DNA from: Coptis chinensis
Taxonomy: Eukaryota; Streptophyta; Magnoliopsida; Ranunculales; Ranunculaceae
Direction of reading: 5' to 3'
Assembly: GCA_015680905.1 (NCBI GenBank)
Contig: CM027381.1
Location: 87,259,501 to 87,323,500 of the forward strand
DNA length: 64,000 bases
Below, piece by piece: positions 46,491 through 56,844 of this stretch. The position numbers and the translations under genes are program-made. The notes beneath the pieces are model-generated. The model did no database searches and had not been told where the DNA came from. It saw only the letters and a list, made by a program, of their open reading frames with translations. The number at the start of each line of letters is the position of its first letter. Within the stretch, counting starts at the first letter, position 1.

Positions 46491-47580
46491 CTATTTATCA
46501 TCTCTCTCGTTGATCCTTGCAGCTGCAACCACAGATGCTGCTACACCACCTGGATGTGTAGCCAAGTTGGGACTGTTCCTCAGCTCCGCACCAATAATTC
46601 CCTCCTCATCTTGTCGCGTTACCGGTTTGTCATCAGGCAATAAGGCACTTGCATCCTATAGATATCCAGAATATCATTATATAGACCATTTAAATGTATA
46701 GTTATGATTTAAGCAAATATATACACAAACTTTTACCGTAAGGACATCGGCAAGCTTTGTCTTAACCTCATCTCGGTCTATCCTTGCATTCATAGTTGCT
46801 GCAGATTGAGCCATGGCGCCTACACCACCAGGAGTGATGACATTCCTACGGGTTGCTCTCACCTCTGCTGCTTGAATCGCTGCGACATCACCCTGATCGA
46901 CTGGCTTATCACCTGCTGCTAATGCAGTTGCTTCGAGTGCTTCTCCAATGGTTATTTTACTTTCAATCACAATATTGGAAGTTGGCGTTGTCCTTGGCGA
47001 TTGGGTGGTTTGCCTCGGAACATCTTGGGTGTAATGTCCCACAACCTGAAAGAAAACCCAACTTAGTGGTATATTGATTGAAATAACAAAAAAGAAAAAG
47101 AAAAAAAGAGTATAATCTATGCAGAAATCAGAGTCTCGCAAAACTGAAACAGATGGAGTCCGAATCATTCAATTTCCTGGATAAATTGCATTTTATTTAA
47201 CCATGGATAGGATAAGACATAGGGAGCAGTAATAATAATAGTAACCTGTCCAGCAACCGATTCAGTAATAAAACGTTTCCCAGGAACGTTATTTTCAAGT
47301 TTCAACAGCAGTCATGCCTTGATCACCAGCAATATCATTGAGATCTTCGTGTCCAACTACACCAGCTCTCTCGTTGCGCATAGCAGCCGACTGCATCACA
47401 GCAGCTGGTCCACCCTTTTGGGCCTGGCCAAGCAAAGTAGTCTCAGTACTTTGCATCATAGCAGCATCTTTTGGAGCAATGGGTTGTTTAGCAAGTTCTC
47501 CAGAGACAACAAAAACATGTCCATATTTGATCGGCTCTTGCTGACAATTGTTGAGGTCTTTGTGGTTGTTGCTGACTCAT
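46491..47580 (-). pseudogene. SMP-family seed maturation (LEA) gene, three exons, frameshifted in exon 1
   Basis: Minus strand, exons 47580-47246, 47045-46737 and 46655-46491. The product resembles SMP-domain LEA proteins (RAB28, ECP31, D-34), which accumulate in maturing seeds and help withstand desiccation. Exon 1 begins MSQQQPQRPQ and holds EPIKYGHVFVVSGELAKQPI and GPAAVMQSAAMRNE. Exon 2 holds ITIGEALEATALAAGDKPVD and NVITPGGVGAMAQSAA. Exon 3 holds DASALLPDDKPVTRQDEEGI and ends INERDDK. Exon 1 is not open throughout. Extra bases near 47546-47555 put the start out of frame with the SMP domain, and one extra base near 47297 introduces a stop after AVET. Exons 2 and 3 remain open with good splice sites. 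A recent pseudogene or a sequencing error is possible. Confidence 0.8.
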
Positions 47581-47839
47581 TTTCAATAGGTTGAGAAGTT
47601 AGTTTTTGAATGTAGTGTTGATTGTTGGGAATCACATGCTAAGGCTGGTATATATGGCTTTAAAGTAAGTGATATGTAGACACAGGCACATCGTTTTCGT
47701 CAAGTGCATGTAGCCTGTTATAGAGCCAGTTTATTGGAGTACACGTTGATATTGGTCGGGCTGTTGGCTTCTCAGTGACCCTCCATGTGGAGCTATACTA
47801 GTCCTGCATCTATGATGTTAGGCTTCGTATAATGGTATT

Positions 47840-48044
47840 CAGGGCCGGCCCTGGGGCTATGTTGTGTAAGCCCTTATATAGGGCCCCCGATATATACCAA
47901 ATCCAAAGGTCGCATTAAACTCTAAAAATCCACTATATTGTTAAAAGCCTAAACAAAAGCCCATTCTCATATAAAGAAAAATGAAACGAAGGCCTCATTT
48001 CGTGGACCTTGCATTTGACCCTTTGAAACTCAGGGCCGGCCCTG
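47840..48044. mobile_element. hAT-type MITE with CAGGGCCGGCCCTG ends
   Basis: Both ends carry the palindrome CAGGGCCGGCCCTG. The element is flanked by a perfect 8-bp target duplication, ATGGTATT, at 47832-47839 and 48045-48052, which is diagnostic for hAT. It is 205 bp and non-coding. It sits in the intergenic region between the two divergent SMP genes and could affect their shared upstream sequence. Confidence 0.9.
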
Positions 48045-48560
48045 ATGGTATTCAAAAATCAAAATAAATATCAAAATATATGATGCCGAGATTTTTATTG
48101 TCCAATTTGCACTATATCGAAAAGTAGAAAAATGTAATGTTATAAATTGCACATTTGCATTGGCAATTTTCTATTGAATACTCTCCTAAGTTGATCTTTG
48201 ATAAATATACTCTCCTAAGTTAATCTTTGGTCATCGTATACATGTTGCCAACGCTTGACTTGGATGTATGAATAGGTCCAAATGAGAATCAAAGAGCAGA
48301 TTCAGAGTCCCTCTGGATCAACCCTACCGTCAAAGAAACTTAAAACACTGTCTAGAGACTGACACCTCAAACAATGAATCTCCTACGTGTAATAACATTG
48401 CACAATCTCATTGTATGACTACTTGACACTGATACTGAAACCATACTCAACTAGCATCCTATTAGTCCTGTTTATGTCACTACAGTTTCATGGTTCTGCT
48501 ACTTGTGGAAGCCCAGTTCAATACTACAGCCAATTTCTAACCCACTTAATTAAAAGCAAG

Positions 48561-48869
48561 ATGAGCCAACAACAGCCAAGGAGGCCACAAGGTGACCAAG
48601 ATCCTATCAAATATGGTGATCTGTTCCCAGTCTCAGGCAAGCTTGCTTCAAAGCCAATTGCACCACAAGATGCGGCCGTGACGCAATCAGCCGAGACTCA
48701 GGCCATTGGAAAGACTCTCAAAGGTGAACCTGCTTCTGTTATGCAATCTGCGGCTGATCAGAATGAGAGACGAGGCCTTATCGATCACAATTACATGACT
48801 GATATTGTGCGTGATGAAGGGGTTGAGGTTGTCGACGAAGAATATCCCGGTAGACGAACTATAACCTAG
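48561..48869 (+). CDS. Short SMP-family (LEA) protein, probably truncated
   Basis: An open frame of 102 residues starts MSQQQPRRPQGDQDPIKYGD and contains SGKLASKPIAPQDAA, GEPASVMQSAADQNER and DEEYPGRRTIT. It covers the first SMP domain only, where relatives have two or three repeats over about 250 residues. The ATG used matches the start of its neighbour at 47580. The frame ends at TAG where relatives read GAG (Glu) in TITESVAGQ. The following bases still resemble ESVAGQV with one extra base, and then similarity stops. Exons 2 and 3 as in the neighbour are absent. It is likely a truncated duplicate, though a short functional protein cannot be excluded. It is divergent from the neighbour with about 980 bp between starts. 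Confidence 0.75.
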   Translation: MSQQQPRRPQGDQDPIKYGDLFPVSGKLASKPIAPQDAAVTQSAETQAIGKTLKGEPASVMQSAADQNERRGLIDHNYMTDIVRDEGVEVVDEEYPGRRTIT

Positions 48870-49115
48870 TCAGTTGGCAGGACAGGTTTTGGCTCATCTC
48901 TTATTTTGGTATCCTATTCTTAAAGGATTGTTGATGCATATTCAAAATTTCAAGCTGGCTTGATTTAACAATAAGCAGATGCTAGCTCTGTCTATCAATT
49001 ATCTTTAATAGTGTACGTTAGTGAAGATTGTGATTGATTAACAAGACATCCAACAGTATTATTAGATTATATAAGAGTGTAAACCGTAAAGCTACTAAGT
49101 TTTTCATGTGTCTAT

Positions 49116-49126
49116 AGTCCCACATG
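49116..49126 (+). promoter_or_regulatory. Upstream sequence element (USE) of the U4 snRNA gene
   Basis: GTCCCACATGT matches the plant snRNA USE consensus RTCCCACATCG in 9 of 11 positions. It lies 34 bases before the TATA box, the spacing typical of RNA polymerase II snRNA genes. Pol III-type genes have about ten bases less. Confidence 0.8.
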
Positions 49127-49160
49127 TGAGAGATAGGAGGACTCAGTGAGGACAAGTTAG

Positions 49161-49167
49161 TATAAAA
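49161..49167 (+). promoter_or_regulatory. TATA box of the U4 snRNA gene
   Basis: TATAAAA lies 32 bases upstream of the U4 5' end and 34 bases downstream of the USE, the standard plant snRNA layout. Confidence 0.8.
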
Positions 49168-49192
49168 ATGAGGCTTTACTTCTGTTGAAGAT

Positions 49193-49345
49193 ATCTTTGC
49201 GCTTGGGGCAATGACGCAGCTAGTGAGGTCTAACCGAGGCGCGTCAATTGCTGGTTGAAAACTATTTCCAAACCCCCTCTTCGGCCTTGGTGAATGCCTG
49301 GGCCGTCGAGAATTTCTGGAAGGGCTCCCTCTAAACAAGGGTAAA
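49193..49345 (+). ncRNA. U4 spliceosomal snRNA
   Basis: The RNA starts ATCTTTGCGCTTGGGGCAAT, which pairs with U6 in stem II. It continues with GACGCAGCTAGTGAGGTC and AACCGAGGCGCGTC (5' stem-loop with the k-turn that binds the 15.5K/Snu13 protein), then ATTGCTGGTTGAAAAC (stem I pairing with U6), then ATTTCCAAACCCCC. The 3' hairpin is about 49275-49320. The Sm-type site AATTTCTGGAAGG is near 49312. U4 chaperones U6 in the U4/U6.U5 tri-snRNP. The 3' end is estimated from the usual length of about 150. An approximate 3' box (ACAAGGGTAAAG) follows. The conserved promoter suggests an expressed copy. Confidence 0.92.
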
Positions 49346-49906
49346 GCCCTATAATTCTACTTACAAATTTTATCGTCTCCCAAGAGATAAGCCATGGTGT
49401 GTGCTTAATTAGCTTTGAGGTTTCCCAGGGTGCTACCAAAATGCTACCCGACGATAGACGAAAAAGCGGCGACAATTGCGGATGCTGAAGCGGTATCAAC
49501 TATCAAGTGTGAAATGCGTAAATCCGAGCAAGAAAACTCACCAGGGTGGAGTAGCGGGATGCTGTGGCTGGCACTGCAAAGTTTAACCAAGGACGTACCT
49601 AATGCAATGACCCTCTTCCTTCTTTGCTTTTGTTGCGAGTGGGGAAATTTTCCTGTTGGCGCTTTCTAGAATCCTATCTAGAGTGTACAAATTGCTTTTA
49701 TAAATAAATAAGGAACTTTCTGGACTTCGCTTAATGGATTAAGCCTGGGGTCTTTGACAGAAGCTCAAGTTAAGCATTGTGACAGACCTTGAATACAAAC
49801 ATTTCAACGTCATTCTTACTAGTTGTTTTTGTGCACGCACATCACTTGCCATCACTGGAAATCAATGCAATATTGATGCTTTTGAAGGATTAGTGTATCG
49901 ATCACT
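49346..49906. other. U4 downstream flank, no gene recognised
   Basis: After the U4 3' end I see no domain-bearing frame, RNA or clear repeat. The segment ends in the left copy of the 12-bp target duplication of the LINE. Confidence 0.6.
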
Positions 49907-49912
49907 CACTGC

Positions 49913-49918
<6 letters not shown>
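49907..49918. repeat. Left target-site duplication of the LINE
   Basis: CACTGCCTAATA is repeated at 56845-56856 on the other side of the element. It fixes both ends of the insertion. Confidence 0.8.

Positions 49919-49991
<73 letters not shown>
49915..49991. repeat. (TA)n microsatellite forming the LINE 3' tail
   Basis: About 38 TA units. Because the target duplication abuts it on the outer side, the tract is the 3' tail of the minus-strand LINE in place of poly(A). Its first four bases overlap the target duplication. Confidence 0.8.
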
Positions 49992-49994
<3 letters not shown>

Positions 49995-51443
49995 TAAAAG
50001 GAATACACTTCCAAAACTAGGAAGAGCTTCCTACCTTCCTTACATCCATGCATAAAGTAATCAGCGACCTTGCCGTATGTAGCAGGGTTCAAAGTAAAAT
50101 GCGGAGGGGCTTGTTGTCCCCTAGCCGCGAGTACATGGGCAATAATATTCGAGTTTCTGCAAATGTAAAAAAAATTACAATGATCAAACAAAGAGATACT
50201 GTAGTAAATATCATATGCGACTGATCTAGCTCTCCAAGATAAATTGGTTCCTTTGTGCTCAAGGACTTCAGCTAGGTGTTTGCAGTCCGTCAAAATGGTG
50301 ACACGTCGGAGCTGCAAACGACGACACAAGTCTACTCCTCCTCGGATGGCTCGTGCCTCTGCCTCTTCTGGGTCAGCGGCACTGGTTCTGTCATGTCCTG
50401 CACCAATACAATATCCAAAATTATTCCATATAGAAAAACCAAGGCCTGCTTGGTTAGTATTACTATTCCAAGAGGCATCGGTAGTAAGGTAGTGGCAGTC
50501 ATTTTCTATCTCGGGCCAGCTATCTATGTAATTGCTTTTAGCATAGGGTTCTTTCTTGTTAGTTATGAAGGTTGAAGCTCTACGGATTATGTTAATTGCA
50601 TCTGTGTGCCTGTTGTTAAAAATTAGATCATTTCTACTGGTCCATATTGAGAACATGATAGAAGCAAGAGTACTTAGAGTGTCTCTTATCTCAGTCTTAT
50701 TTTGTATTCTAGCTATAATGGTGGTGATAATAGAGGTAAGGGTAGTATCTTGATTCCAAAGTGGTCTGTCATGTCCTGATGGAAAGGTTAGAAGCATACG
50801 GGCGATGTCCGAAAGTAAATTGCGATGAAAGAGGGCATGAGTAGTGGATTCCACCGTTATTATTGCGGTAGCGGACAAATTTCGAAGGGATTAAATTTAT
50901 ATTCCATAGGTTTTCCCTTGTGGGAAGGTTGTTGCAGATGGCCTTCCAGAAGAAAAGTTTTACTTTTTCTGCAGTGTCTAGGTTCCACGAGTGATTCCAA
51001 AAAGTTGGATTGTGGTTGTTGTTGTCTTTTGTGCTTTTGCTTAGATACTTGGACACAGACTTCACTGTTAGTTCACCGTCTTTTTCCCCCATCCATCTTA
51101 TGGAGTCAATATGCTCGTTGTGACTGAATGGTATTTTCATGATTTCTGTCACAATATCTGGAAGAAAGATGCTGTGGAGAGCAACTATCTTCCAAGTTCG
51201 AGTTCCACTGTCAATGAGATCTTCCACTCGCTGATACGGGCTTGCACATGGCAGAGGACCTATTGGTTTTCTACTTGGTAAGGTTGGTATCCAAGGATCC
51301 AACCATATGTCGATGTTTCTTCCTGTTCCGATATGCCAGCAAAGTTGGGGAAGGATAGCATCCCTTGCTTTGATAATGCCTTTCCATATCTTTGAGGCGC
51401 CTTTTGGGCATGTAGCTCTAACCCGATCGGCCCACGCGTGCAT
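49919..51443 (-). pseudogene. LINE ORF2, 3' part: zf-RVT and RNase H
   Basis: Minus strand. 51443-50769 carries the segment before and including zf-RVT: GRNIDIWLDPWIP, DGELTVKSVSKYL, then KVKLFFWKAICNNLPTRENL. A second frame from 50878 contains SIWTSRNDLIFN and then an RNase H-like domain, with catalytic Asp in TTDASWNSN (residue about 134), Glu in EEAEARAI, Asp in LTDCKHLAEVL, and the terminal RNSNIIAHVLA motif. Two frames are needed for one polypeptide, so at least one frameshift separates zf-RVT from RNase H. The RNase H frame has no stop before the (TA)n tail and reads through it as alternating Tyr-Ile. Confidence 0.85.
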
Positions 51444-51487
51444 ACTTCTTCATGAGACTAGTGGCCCATGGTTTTGTCGCTCTTTAA

Positions 51488-52765
51488 TTATTCGCGAAGA
51501 GTAATTTTGCTTGTAGAAAGCGTGTTGTGATGTGAAGCAAGTTGAACTCCCAGCCCACCGCACGACTTTGGCTGACAAATCTTGTTCCAAGAAGTATAAT
51601 GCACCTTATTTGTGTGGTTGTCTGTTTGTCCCCAAAAGAAGTTCGAGTTTACGGAATCCAAATTTTTTTGGATTGAAACTGGCAGGGGGAAAATCGACAT
51701 GATGTACGAGGGAATTGCCGAGGTTACAGCTTTTATAAGCGTAAGTTTTCCAGCTTGAGAAAGAAGTTTTGCTCTCCACCCTTCCATTCTTTGGGTAACT
51801 TTCTCTAAAACTTCTTCAAAATCAATTTTGTTTTTCCTTCTCAGAACTAGAGGAGCTCCCAAATATTTGCCATGGGTAATGGTCTTCCCAATCTTGAGGA
51901 TTCTTTTGACAATATGTTGATGTCGATGATGAGTATTATGGCTGAAGAAGATACCGGACTTCTGAAAATTGATCTCTTGTCCCGATACATTTTTAAAAGT
52001 TTCAAGGATATCTTTCAGGACGTGTGTTTTAGCTATATTTGCTCTGTTGAAAATAAAACTATCATTGGCAAAGAGCAGGTGAGATATAGGGGTATCACTT
52101 CTGCTTATTTTTACTCCGTGAAGACGCTTCTCCTTTTCGGCATTAGTGAGTAGCCGCGAGAGAACTTCCATGCAGATTATGAACAGGAAAGGTGATAGAG
52201 GGTCACCTTGTCTGATACCTCTTTCTGGCTTAAGAAAGCCTGTGGGTGATCCATTAAGCTTGAAAGAGAGAGAAGTGGTGGAGATACACTGTTTTATCCA
52301 TTTCCTCCACTTTTCACAAAAACCAAGTGCTTCCATAGTTTCCAGAAGAAAATCCCATTCGACTCTGTCGAAGACTTTGCTTAGATCTAGCTTAATAGCC
52401 ATGTATCCAGCTGCGCCTTTTTTCCTTTTCATAGTGCGGATAATTTCATAGGCAAGGACAATATTGTCAAAAATCTGTCTTCCTTTTACAAAAGCACTTT
52501 GGGATGGCGAGATGAATTTCTCCAAAAGCGGTTTAATTCGGTTTGCAAGAACTTTTGTGAGAATTCTTAAGCTAACATTGCACAGGCTGATTGGACGGAA
52601 ATGGTCAAGAGTTTCAAGTTTTTGGCACTTTGGAATGAGGGTGATATTTGTATGATTCAACTCAGTCAAAAGGTGGTCAGAGTTCATGAAGCTCTTAATA
52701 GTGTTTAGGAGATCGAGGTGTATTATGTCCCAATACTTTTGGTAAAAAAGAATGGGTGAAGCCAT
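51488..52765 (-). pseudogene. LINE ORF2, middle part: reverse transcriptase
   Basis: Minus strand, 425 codons. Conserved blocks run in order: NHTNITLIPKCQ, DHFRPISLCN, SPSQSAFVKGRQIFDNI, YMAIKLDLSKVFDRVEW (usually KAFD), RGIRQGDPLSPFLFI, HLLFANDSFIF, GKYLGAPLVLRRK and the thumb WRAKLLSQAGKLTLIKAV. The catalytic F-A-D-D is FAND here (Asn codon complement at 52064-52066), which would abolish activity. The 5' end is in a different frame from the endonuclease, with a shift near 52750 in an A-rich stretch. The 3' end stops in a frame different from the zf-RVT part. Confidence 0.93.
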
Positions 52766-54131
52766 CAGGGCCAGGGGCTTTGTGTGGGTCCATGGAGAAA
52801 AGCGCTTCTTTTATCTCAGCCAGAGTAACTTCTTTGGTGAGCTCTTGATTTTCTTCTGTTGAAACAACAGATTCAAAGACGTTTAGATCACTGATTTTGG
52901 TAGCTGGGTTAGATGAAGTGAAAAGATTTTTGAAGTGCTCCTCAATGGTTTTACCAATCGCATTTTGCTCCTCTACCCATGTGCCATCAGCTTTCCTGAT
53001 CTTGTTAATCTCAATGCGATTCCTTCTGACAACAGTCGATAGGTGAAAATAACGTGAGTTTGTCCCATCACAGTGTAACATCGTATCTCTAGATTTATCC
53101 CTCCAGAGTTTTTCTTCGAGTTGGATGGCTTGGTTAAGGTCCTCCATCAGGTTTCGCTCGTAGATAGGGTCCGAGTTAGGGTTCAGCTGGCACTTTCTGA
53201 TCTCCTCGCGGATGCTTTTGATTCTAAAATGGACATTCCCAAAAACATCCCTATTCCATTTGTTTAGATCCCTTTTAACTCTTTTTAGTTTACTGCAAAA
53301 ACGGTAAGGTTGTGAGCCTTGGGAATTGGTATTCCAAGCTTTGGATATTACATTCTTGCACTCTGGCTCAGTTGTCCACATAGACTGGAAATGAAATTGT
53401 TTCGGTGTACGAGCTTGAGGCGGTGTTACATAAACCACTATAGGCCCATGATCATATCTGATGATTGGCAAGTTCACTGTTCTAGCATTCGGAAACAACG
53501 TTCTCCAATCTGAGTTTGCAATGGCTCTGTCTAAGCGTTTTTTTATGAGATCGGCTCCGTTTCGCTTAAATATTTTATTACTCCAAGTGAAAGGAACTCC
53601 TTCATATCCCAAATCAACAAAATCTGCTGTAAACATGAAATCAAGGAAGTGGGAAGCTTGAGTGACACGGAAAGGGTTACCCCCAGCTTGTTCTTCTTGA
53701 CCAGTGGTTTCGTTTAGATCCCCGACAATGAGCCAGGGGGAGGAGTGATTTGCGGCAAGGTTAGTGAAGCTGTTCCAAAGATCTGATCGATGAGAGTGGT
53801 CCGGGTGGCCGTAGACAAAGGTGCATAACCATTCAGTTCCAATAGGATTGTTTTTAACAAGAGCTTCAATGTATCTTTCGCAACAATGGACAATTTCGAG
53901 ATCGAAATTGTCATTCCAGCCAAGCCAAAGGCCTCCACTGTGACCGTTCGATGGGAAGTTTGCAGAATGTTGGAAACCAAGAGAGGAGAAACGATTGTGA
54001 CTAGTAGACGCATCGACTTTCGTCTCAGAGAGAAAACATATATCGGGTTTGATAGAGTTCATATGTGTTTGCAGTTCACAAATTGTCGCAGAAACCCCGC
54101 TTCCACGACAATTCCAAGCAAAGATACTCAT
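52695..54131 (-). pseudogene. LINE ORF2, 5' part: apurinic-like endonuclease
   Basis: Minus strand, 478 codons from MSIFAWNCRGSG. Endonuclease/exonuclease/phosphatase blocks appear: NCRG at the start, CFLSETK (Glu ligand of the metal), VYGHPDHSHR, WLIVGDLNE (catalytic Asp and Asn), FTWSN, KKRLDRAIAN and YDHGPIVV (usually SDH). Downstream, DPHKAPGPDGFT is the lead-in to the reverse transcriptase, where the frame is lost. The start ATG overlaps the TGA of the frame before it (ATGA). Confidence 0.92.
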
Positions 54132-54185
54132 TGTTGTCGGCGGGAGGCCTCACCTGGGCCTGCCGCCAAAACATGAGAACAAGTC

Positions 54186-54794
54186 TGGGAGGAATGGCGA
54201 GAATACCAAACCGTCAAGCCAGACAAAAGAACCGAGAATAAAACATAGAATTGTTGAGGGAGAGGAGAGATGGATTTGTTGGGTGTAAAACCCCAGAGAT
54301 AACTATGATAAAGGATAACAGGATGGTTTAAGTTATACCAATAATCACAATTATATCCAAAAGGAACATAGCAAATTTTAAAAGTGCGGATTGCATACAA
54401 ATATACAAAAGTACTAATAAAAAGAAAGATATAATTGAAAAAAGGAAGAGCTACTAGTATAGCGTAACAACAAAGAGAAGTACGCAACAAACATGTCATC
54501 ATAATGCAATATGGTATACATTTGAACTTAAACCACAAAGGATAAAAACATGTTGACACAAGCAGAGATGTATTCAAATAAGTAGTTAGGTTCTTTAAAA
54601 GATTTTCTTTTGTTACTATTATGACCTTTCTAGAAAGAGCACTTGAGTTAGGAAGAACATACATGCATGTGACGGTGCTTATGCAATAATAATATGCAAA
54701 AGTAGGTATTACTATGATGAGGATCCAGTGATTATCATATAAATGCCAACTTTTCAAAGTTGAACATAAAAAGATATGTAAATTGCAAACCTGA
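54186..54794 (-). other. AT-rich intron-like gap between LINE ORF1 and ORF2
   Basis: On the minus strand, CATCAG|GTTTGCAATTT near 54794 looks like a donor. A pyrimidine-rich stretch ending CATTCCTCCCAG near 54186 looks like an acceptor, 55 bases before the ORF2 ATG. The roughly 600 bases between are much more AT-rich than the flanks and encode only a hydrophobic, compositionally odd peptide. An intron, a foreign insertion, or ordinary inter-ORF sequence are all possible. Confidence 0.45.
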
Positions 54795-54914
54795 TGACCG
54801 AGCAGAAGATGGTCAAAGTCTCTTTTCTCTCCTACTGCCACTGCGTTTGCAAGGTCCATTTGCTTCTCCGGTGGTTCTGCCGAGCCAAGTAAATCATTTG
54901 GTGTGTCTACGATC

Positions 54915-56450
54915 TCAAGACAACGCCTCACAATGGGTGAAAAGATGAGCATATCGACTTGCACTACCCACAACTTCAGTGTGACCCATGTCTAGTGGGC
55001 AAGCAATAGGGGTGATTTCCCACCAATCACTCATCCCAGGAGTAACTAGAAATTTAGGGGGTGCTGATGATGGGGGTTTGAAGAGGTTTGGATTGATGGT
55101 TTGCTTTTGGGTAATTGGTGGAGAAAGGAATGAGCTTTGGGCGGTAGAATAGTTCCCATTAGTATTTGCTGGAAAATTGGAGCCCAAACTACTAGTTATT
55201 GGGCTAGTCTCACGTATTAGGCCCATTTGAAAAGGATTTTGGTTCCAGCGGGCCCTAGGAGGAAAAGGCTTTGATAGTTTTGGACGTTTTGGAGTCACGT
55301 GGGTAGGTGTTTGGTCGAGAGACTTACCTCTCTCATCGATGTTGACTTCTCTCTCATTTGTATTTTCCTTTGAGTTTAGAGCACCAAAGACAAAAGTCTT
55401 TTCCAGCAGTACACTAGGTAGACTGTGCGTAGCCATTTTTTCTTTTGAGCCTTTGTGAAATGTCTCTATCACCTGAACACTTGAGACTGAAGCACACGTT
55501 TTTTCACGTGTTTGTTCTTGACTAATCTTAACGTGTGCTTGGTTATCCTTAACGTGTGCTGCTTCTAACGGTTCTATTGGAGCGAGAATGATCCTGTTCC
55601 TCGCATCAATTTCTGCTATCTTACTACCTTCCTTTTTCAGAATCGCTTCGTGTCCAAAGAAAAGGTTTCTTGCAACCAGCTGACTTCCCGGTGATTCTTG
55701 GCTGATCCGTCAACTTTTCTTCCTACTAGTTTCACCCACTTTGGCGATGATTTCATTTGTGGATACTAGATCATGGTTGTATGATCCCCCTCCAAAAACC
55801 AATAACACCCCTTTGGATTGTCTGCTGCTAGCAGATTCTGACATTGTGTTTCAAGGTGTCCTAGCATGGCACATTTGAAGCAAATAGGACCGGATTCCTC
55901 ATACCGGAAAACGACCATTTTCTATTTCCCATTAGGAAGTTTGGAATTGTTGCCCAATACCAAAGGGAGAAAAGGGTTTACCTATACCTTGATTCTTGCA
56001 TAACTCCCACATGCTTGGTATGTGTCCGGGAAAATGATTCCTGCTTCAGCCGCAATGCAGTGACTGTTCTTTTGCTGGTTATAAGTGCTGGTGGAAGTTG
56101 GTGTAGCTGTACCCAAATGATGGTTGTGTCAAACTTGAGGTTTGAGATATCAGTGAGGGGGTCGAAATCTGTAATGAGAAGAAGATGACCCATAATGGTC
56201 CAAGGCTTACTTTTTCACATCCACAAGTGATTCTTTGTCTTGAAATTGAGCAAGGAACAAGTGCATCTTCTTTGTAACTACCCAAGGAACGAATAAGTAA
56301 CCTTTTGGAAACTCCCAAAAGTTTCGATGAGTTCTATTACCCTCTTGGGTTGAGCTTTGTTGTTTCGAAAAAGCCGAAGTGCTCTTTGTATGTTTCCCAT
56401 GCTCTACAAGTTCATCCCACACATCTTGTGGAAATTTTGTTTCGCAATCT
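54915..56450 (-). pseudogene. LINE ORF1: DUF4283-like protein with CCHC zinc knuckle
   Basis: Minus strand. From about 56450 the frame reads LEDCETKFPQDVWDELV, then GYLFVPWVV, PWTIMGHLLLITDFDPL and TTIIWVQLHQLPPAL. This is the DUF4283-type domain common in ORF1 of plant L1 elements. A CCHC knuckle CFKCAMLGHLETQC lies at 55882-55841. A proline/serine-rich tail with SDWWEITP continues to 54915. The whole is spread over more than one frame, so it is broken. ORF1 proteins bind element RNA and form the RNP used in target-primed reverse transcription. Confidence 0.8.
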
Positions 56451-56844
56451 TCAAGACCGGTAGAGATAACACCCTACTAAAAGATGCTTCAAGTTCAAAA
56501 TTTTGTTCATGATGTTGCTTATCCATAAATATGAGAAAGGGAGTTCTATAGAGGAAAGAAAAGAGGTGTGAGTGAGGGAGGTGGTGGTGGTGTTATCGTA
56601 GGAAGAGAAGAGGTGCAAGAAGGTTTGAAGGGAGATGTAGTTTGAGGAGAAAAGTTTGCTTTCTAGCAAGGAGAGTAAGTGTGAGTTGAAAAGATAGTAA
56701 AAACTAGACTTAACAATTGAACATTGATCCTTGATCCATAACGAGATAAATTGAAAAGGTGGTGTGTTCACCCTAAGATTTACTTGGAGACTTTGCTCCA
56801 TTTTTTTTGCTGATGTGGCAGCTTTCAAGACAACAGGGCTTTTC

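Larger units (their letters stand above)
49919..56844 (-). mobile_element. Full-length L1-type LINE, inactivated
   Basis: About 6.9 kb on the minus strand, bounded by the 12-bp duplication CACTGCCTAATA. The order from its 5' end (right) is leader, ORF1 with a DUF4283-like N part and CCHC knuckle, an intron-like AT-rich gap, then ORF2 with endonuclease, reverse transcriptase, zf-RVT and RNase H, and a (TA)n tail. This is the layout of plant L1 elements with an acquired RNase H domain. Several frame breaks and a changed catalytic residue show it is inactive. Uncut length and the clear duplication suggest a moderately young insertion. Confidence 0.92.

Noticed and set aside
49018-49499. Minus-strand open frames of 80-106 codons across the U4 gene
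   Set aside because: They overlap a clear U4 snRNA with promoter on the other strand and show no protein family features.
54128-54973. 281-codon minus-strand frame as an independent membrane-protein gene
   Set aside because: It begins in LINE ORF1 sequence, runs through an AT-rich intron-like block and ends at the ORF2 start; its hydrophobicity follows from base composition.
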